DNA of 7,950 bases, from NCBI GenBank assembly GCA_016927675.1, contig JAFGMF010000086.1, forward strand, positions 1 through 7,950, read 5' to 3'. The notes beneath the pieces are model-generated. The model made no database searches. It worked only from the letters and a program-made list of their open reading frames with translations, and was not told the origin of the DNA. This document shows positions 7,676 through 7,950 of the stretch, piece after piece; within the stretch, counting starts at the first letter, position 1, and the number at the start of each line of letters is the position of its first letter. The position numbers were made by a program, and so were the translations under genes. This DNA is from Candidatus Cloacimonadota bacterium. GTDB taxonomy: Bacteria; Cloacimonadota; Cloacimonadia; Cloacimonadales; TCS61.

Positions 7676-7821
7676 CATGTTTTAGGAAACACACTTGAAC
7701 ATGATTAAATACCAAACCACCTTTTATTCGCCCTTGGGAAGGGGGACAAGTTAATGCTCCCCTTCGGAAGGGGAGATGTCCGACGCAGGAGGACAGAGGG
7801 GTTTTAATCATATGATACATC
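7676..7821. repeat. Tandem intergenic repeat, unit 1 (hairpin-rich, with terminal inverted repeats)
   Basis: First copy of a unit with a 146-bp period. It starts CATGTTTTA (7676), then ATGATTAAA (7701-7709), whose exact inverse TTTAATCAT lies at 7803-7811. Those 9-bp arms bound a 111-bp core. Inside are the hairpin CCCTT-GGG-AAGGG (7731-7743) and the stronger CTCCCCTT-CGG-AAGGGGAG (7757-7775), followed by a GTCC...GGAC module (7778-7794) and a GGGGTTTT end. The core resembles a small non-autonomous palindromic element. It encodes no protein: the only reading, MIKYQTTF..., stops after 17 codons. Confidence 0.75.
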
Positions 7822-7950
7822 CATGTTTTATGAAGTACATAAGAGGATGATTAATACAAAACCCCCTTTTATTCCCCCTTGGGAAGGGGGACGAGTTAAT
7901 GGACGCAAGAGGACAAATAATGCTCCCCTTCGGAAGGGGAGATGTCCGTC
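7822..7950. repeat. Tandem intergenic repeat, unit 2 (cut by window edge)
   Basis: Second copy, in the same orientation. CATGTTTTA recurs at 7822 and ATGATTAA at 7847, both 146 bp after unit 1. The 25-bp lead-in matches unit 1 at 17 positions. The first hairpin is longer here: CCCCCTT-GGG-AAGGGGG (7874-7890). The second, CTCCCCTT-CGG-AAGGGGAG (7923-7941), is identical to unit 1. A 21-bp extra segment lies between the hairpins. The right arm falls outside the window. Confidence 0.75.

Noticed and set aside
7701..7950. Short peptides such as MIKYQTTFYSPLGRGTS and MINTKPPFIPPLGRGTS in the repeats
   Set aside because: They stop after 17 codons and exist only because the hairpin DNA is repeated; no ribosome binding site precedes them.
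7676..7950. CRISPR array
   Set aside because: Only two copies are present, the repeated unit is about 146 bp with no short repeat-spacer alternation, and no cas gene is present.

Overview
The window is AT-rich bacterial DNA. It holds two secreted beta-helix proteins on the + strand, a convergent soluble sensor histidine kinase on the - strand, and a repeat-bearing non-coding stretch at the right edge. Both secreted proteins end in a tail with the NYPNPFxP motif, an IKGQKVKTL strand and a basic last residue. This is the type IX secretion/FlgD-like C-terminal domain (Por_Secre_tail, TIGR04183 type). Together with the low GC content, strong GGAGG/AAGGA ribosome binding sites and the 'IP..V.EIGVF...CVGAVVV' module in the first protein, it suggests a Bacteroidota/FCB-type organism, most plausibly Candidatus Cloacimonadota or a relative. 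That placement is inferred from protein style, not from a marker gene. Layout: 1-98 is an upstream leader. 99-2801 encodes a 900-residue exported protein with a right-handed beta-helix front half, a long central region of no family I can name, and the sorting tail. A 69-bp gap containing a perfect 9-bp hairpin follows. 2871-5183 encodes a second exported beta-helix protein of 770 residues, with two successive DUF1565/pectate-lyase-like modules and the same kind of tail. 5184-5612 is a 429-bp convergent intergenic region with no convincing gene but three inverted repeats. 5613-7310 (- strand) encodes a cytoplasmic TPR-coiled-coil-histidine kinase whose likely start is an ATG with a good Shine-Dalgarno rather than an upstream TTG. 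7311-7675 is the kinase leader and non-coding DNA. 7676-7950 holds two tandem copies, about 146 bp apart, of a hairpin-rich intergenic repeat; the second copy runs off the window. The two secreted genes share strand, close spacing, fold and sorting tail, so they probably form one transcription unit for cell-surface or released proteins, perhaps binding or processing polysaccharide. No catalytic residues can be assigned. The kinase is convergent and need not be linked to them; no response regulator is in the window. I see no defence system, CRISPR array, RNA gene or intact transposase. The most unusual content is the tandem hairpin repeat at the right edge, the structured gap between the convergent genes, and the GC mosaicism within the secreted-protein genes.
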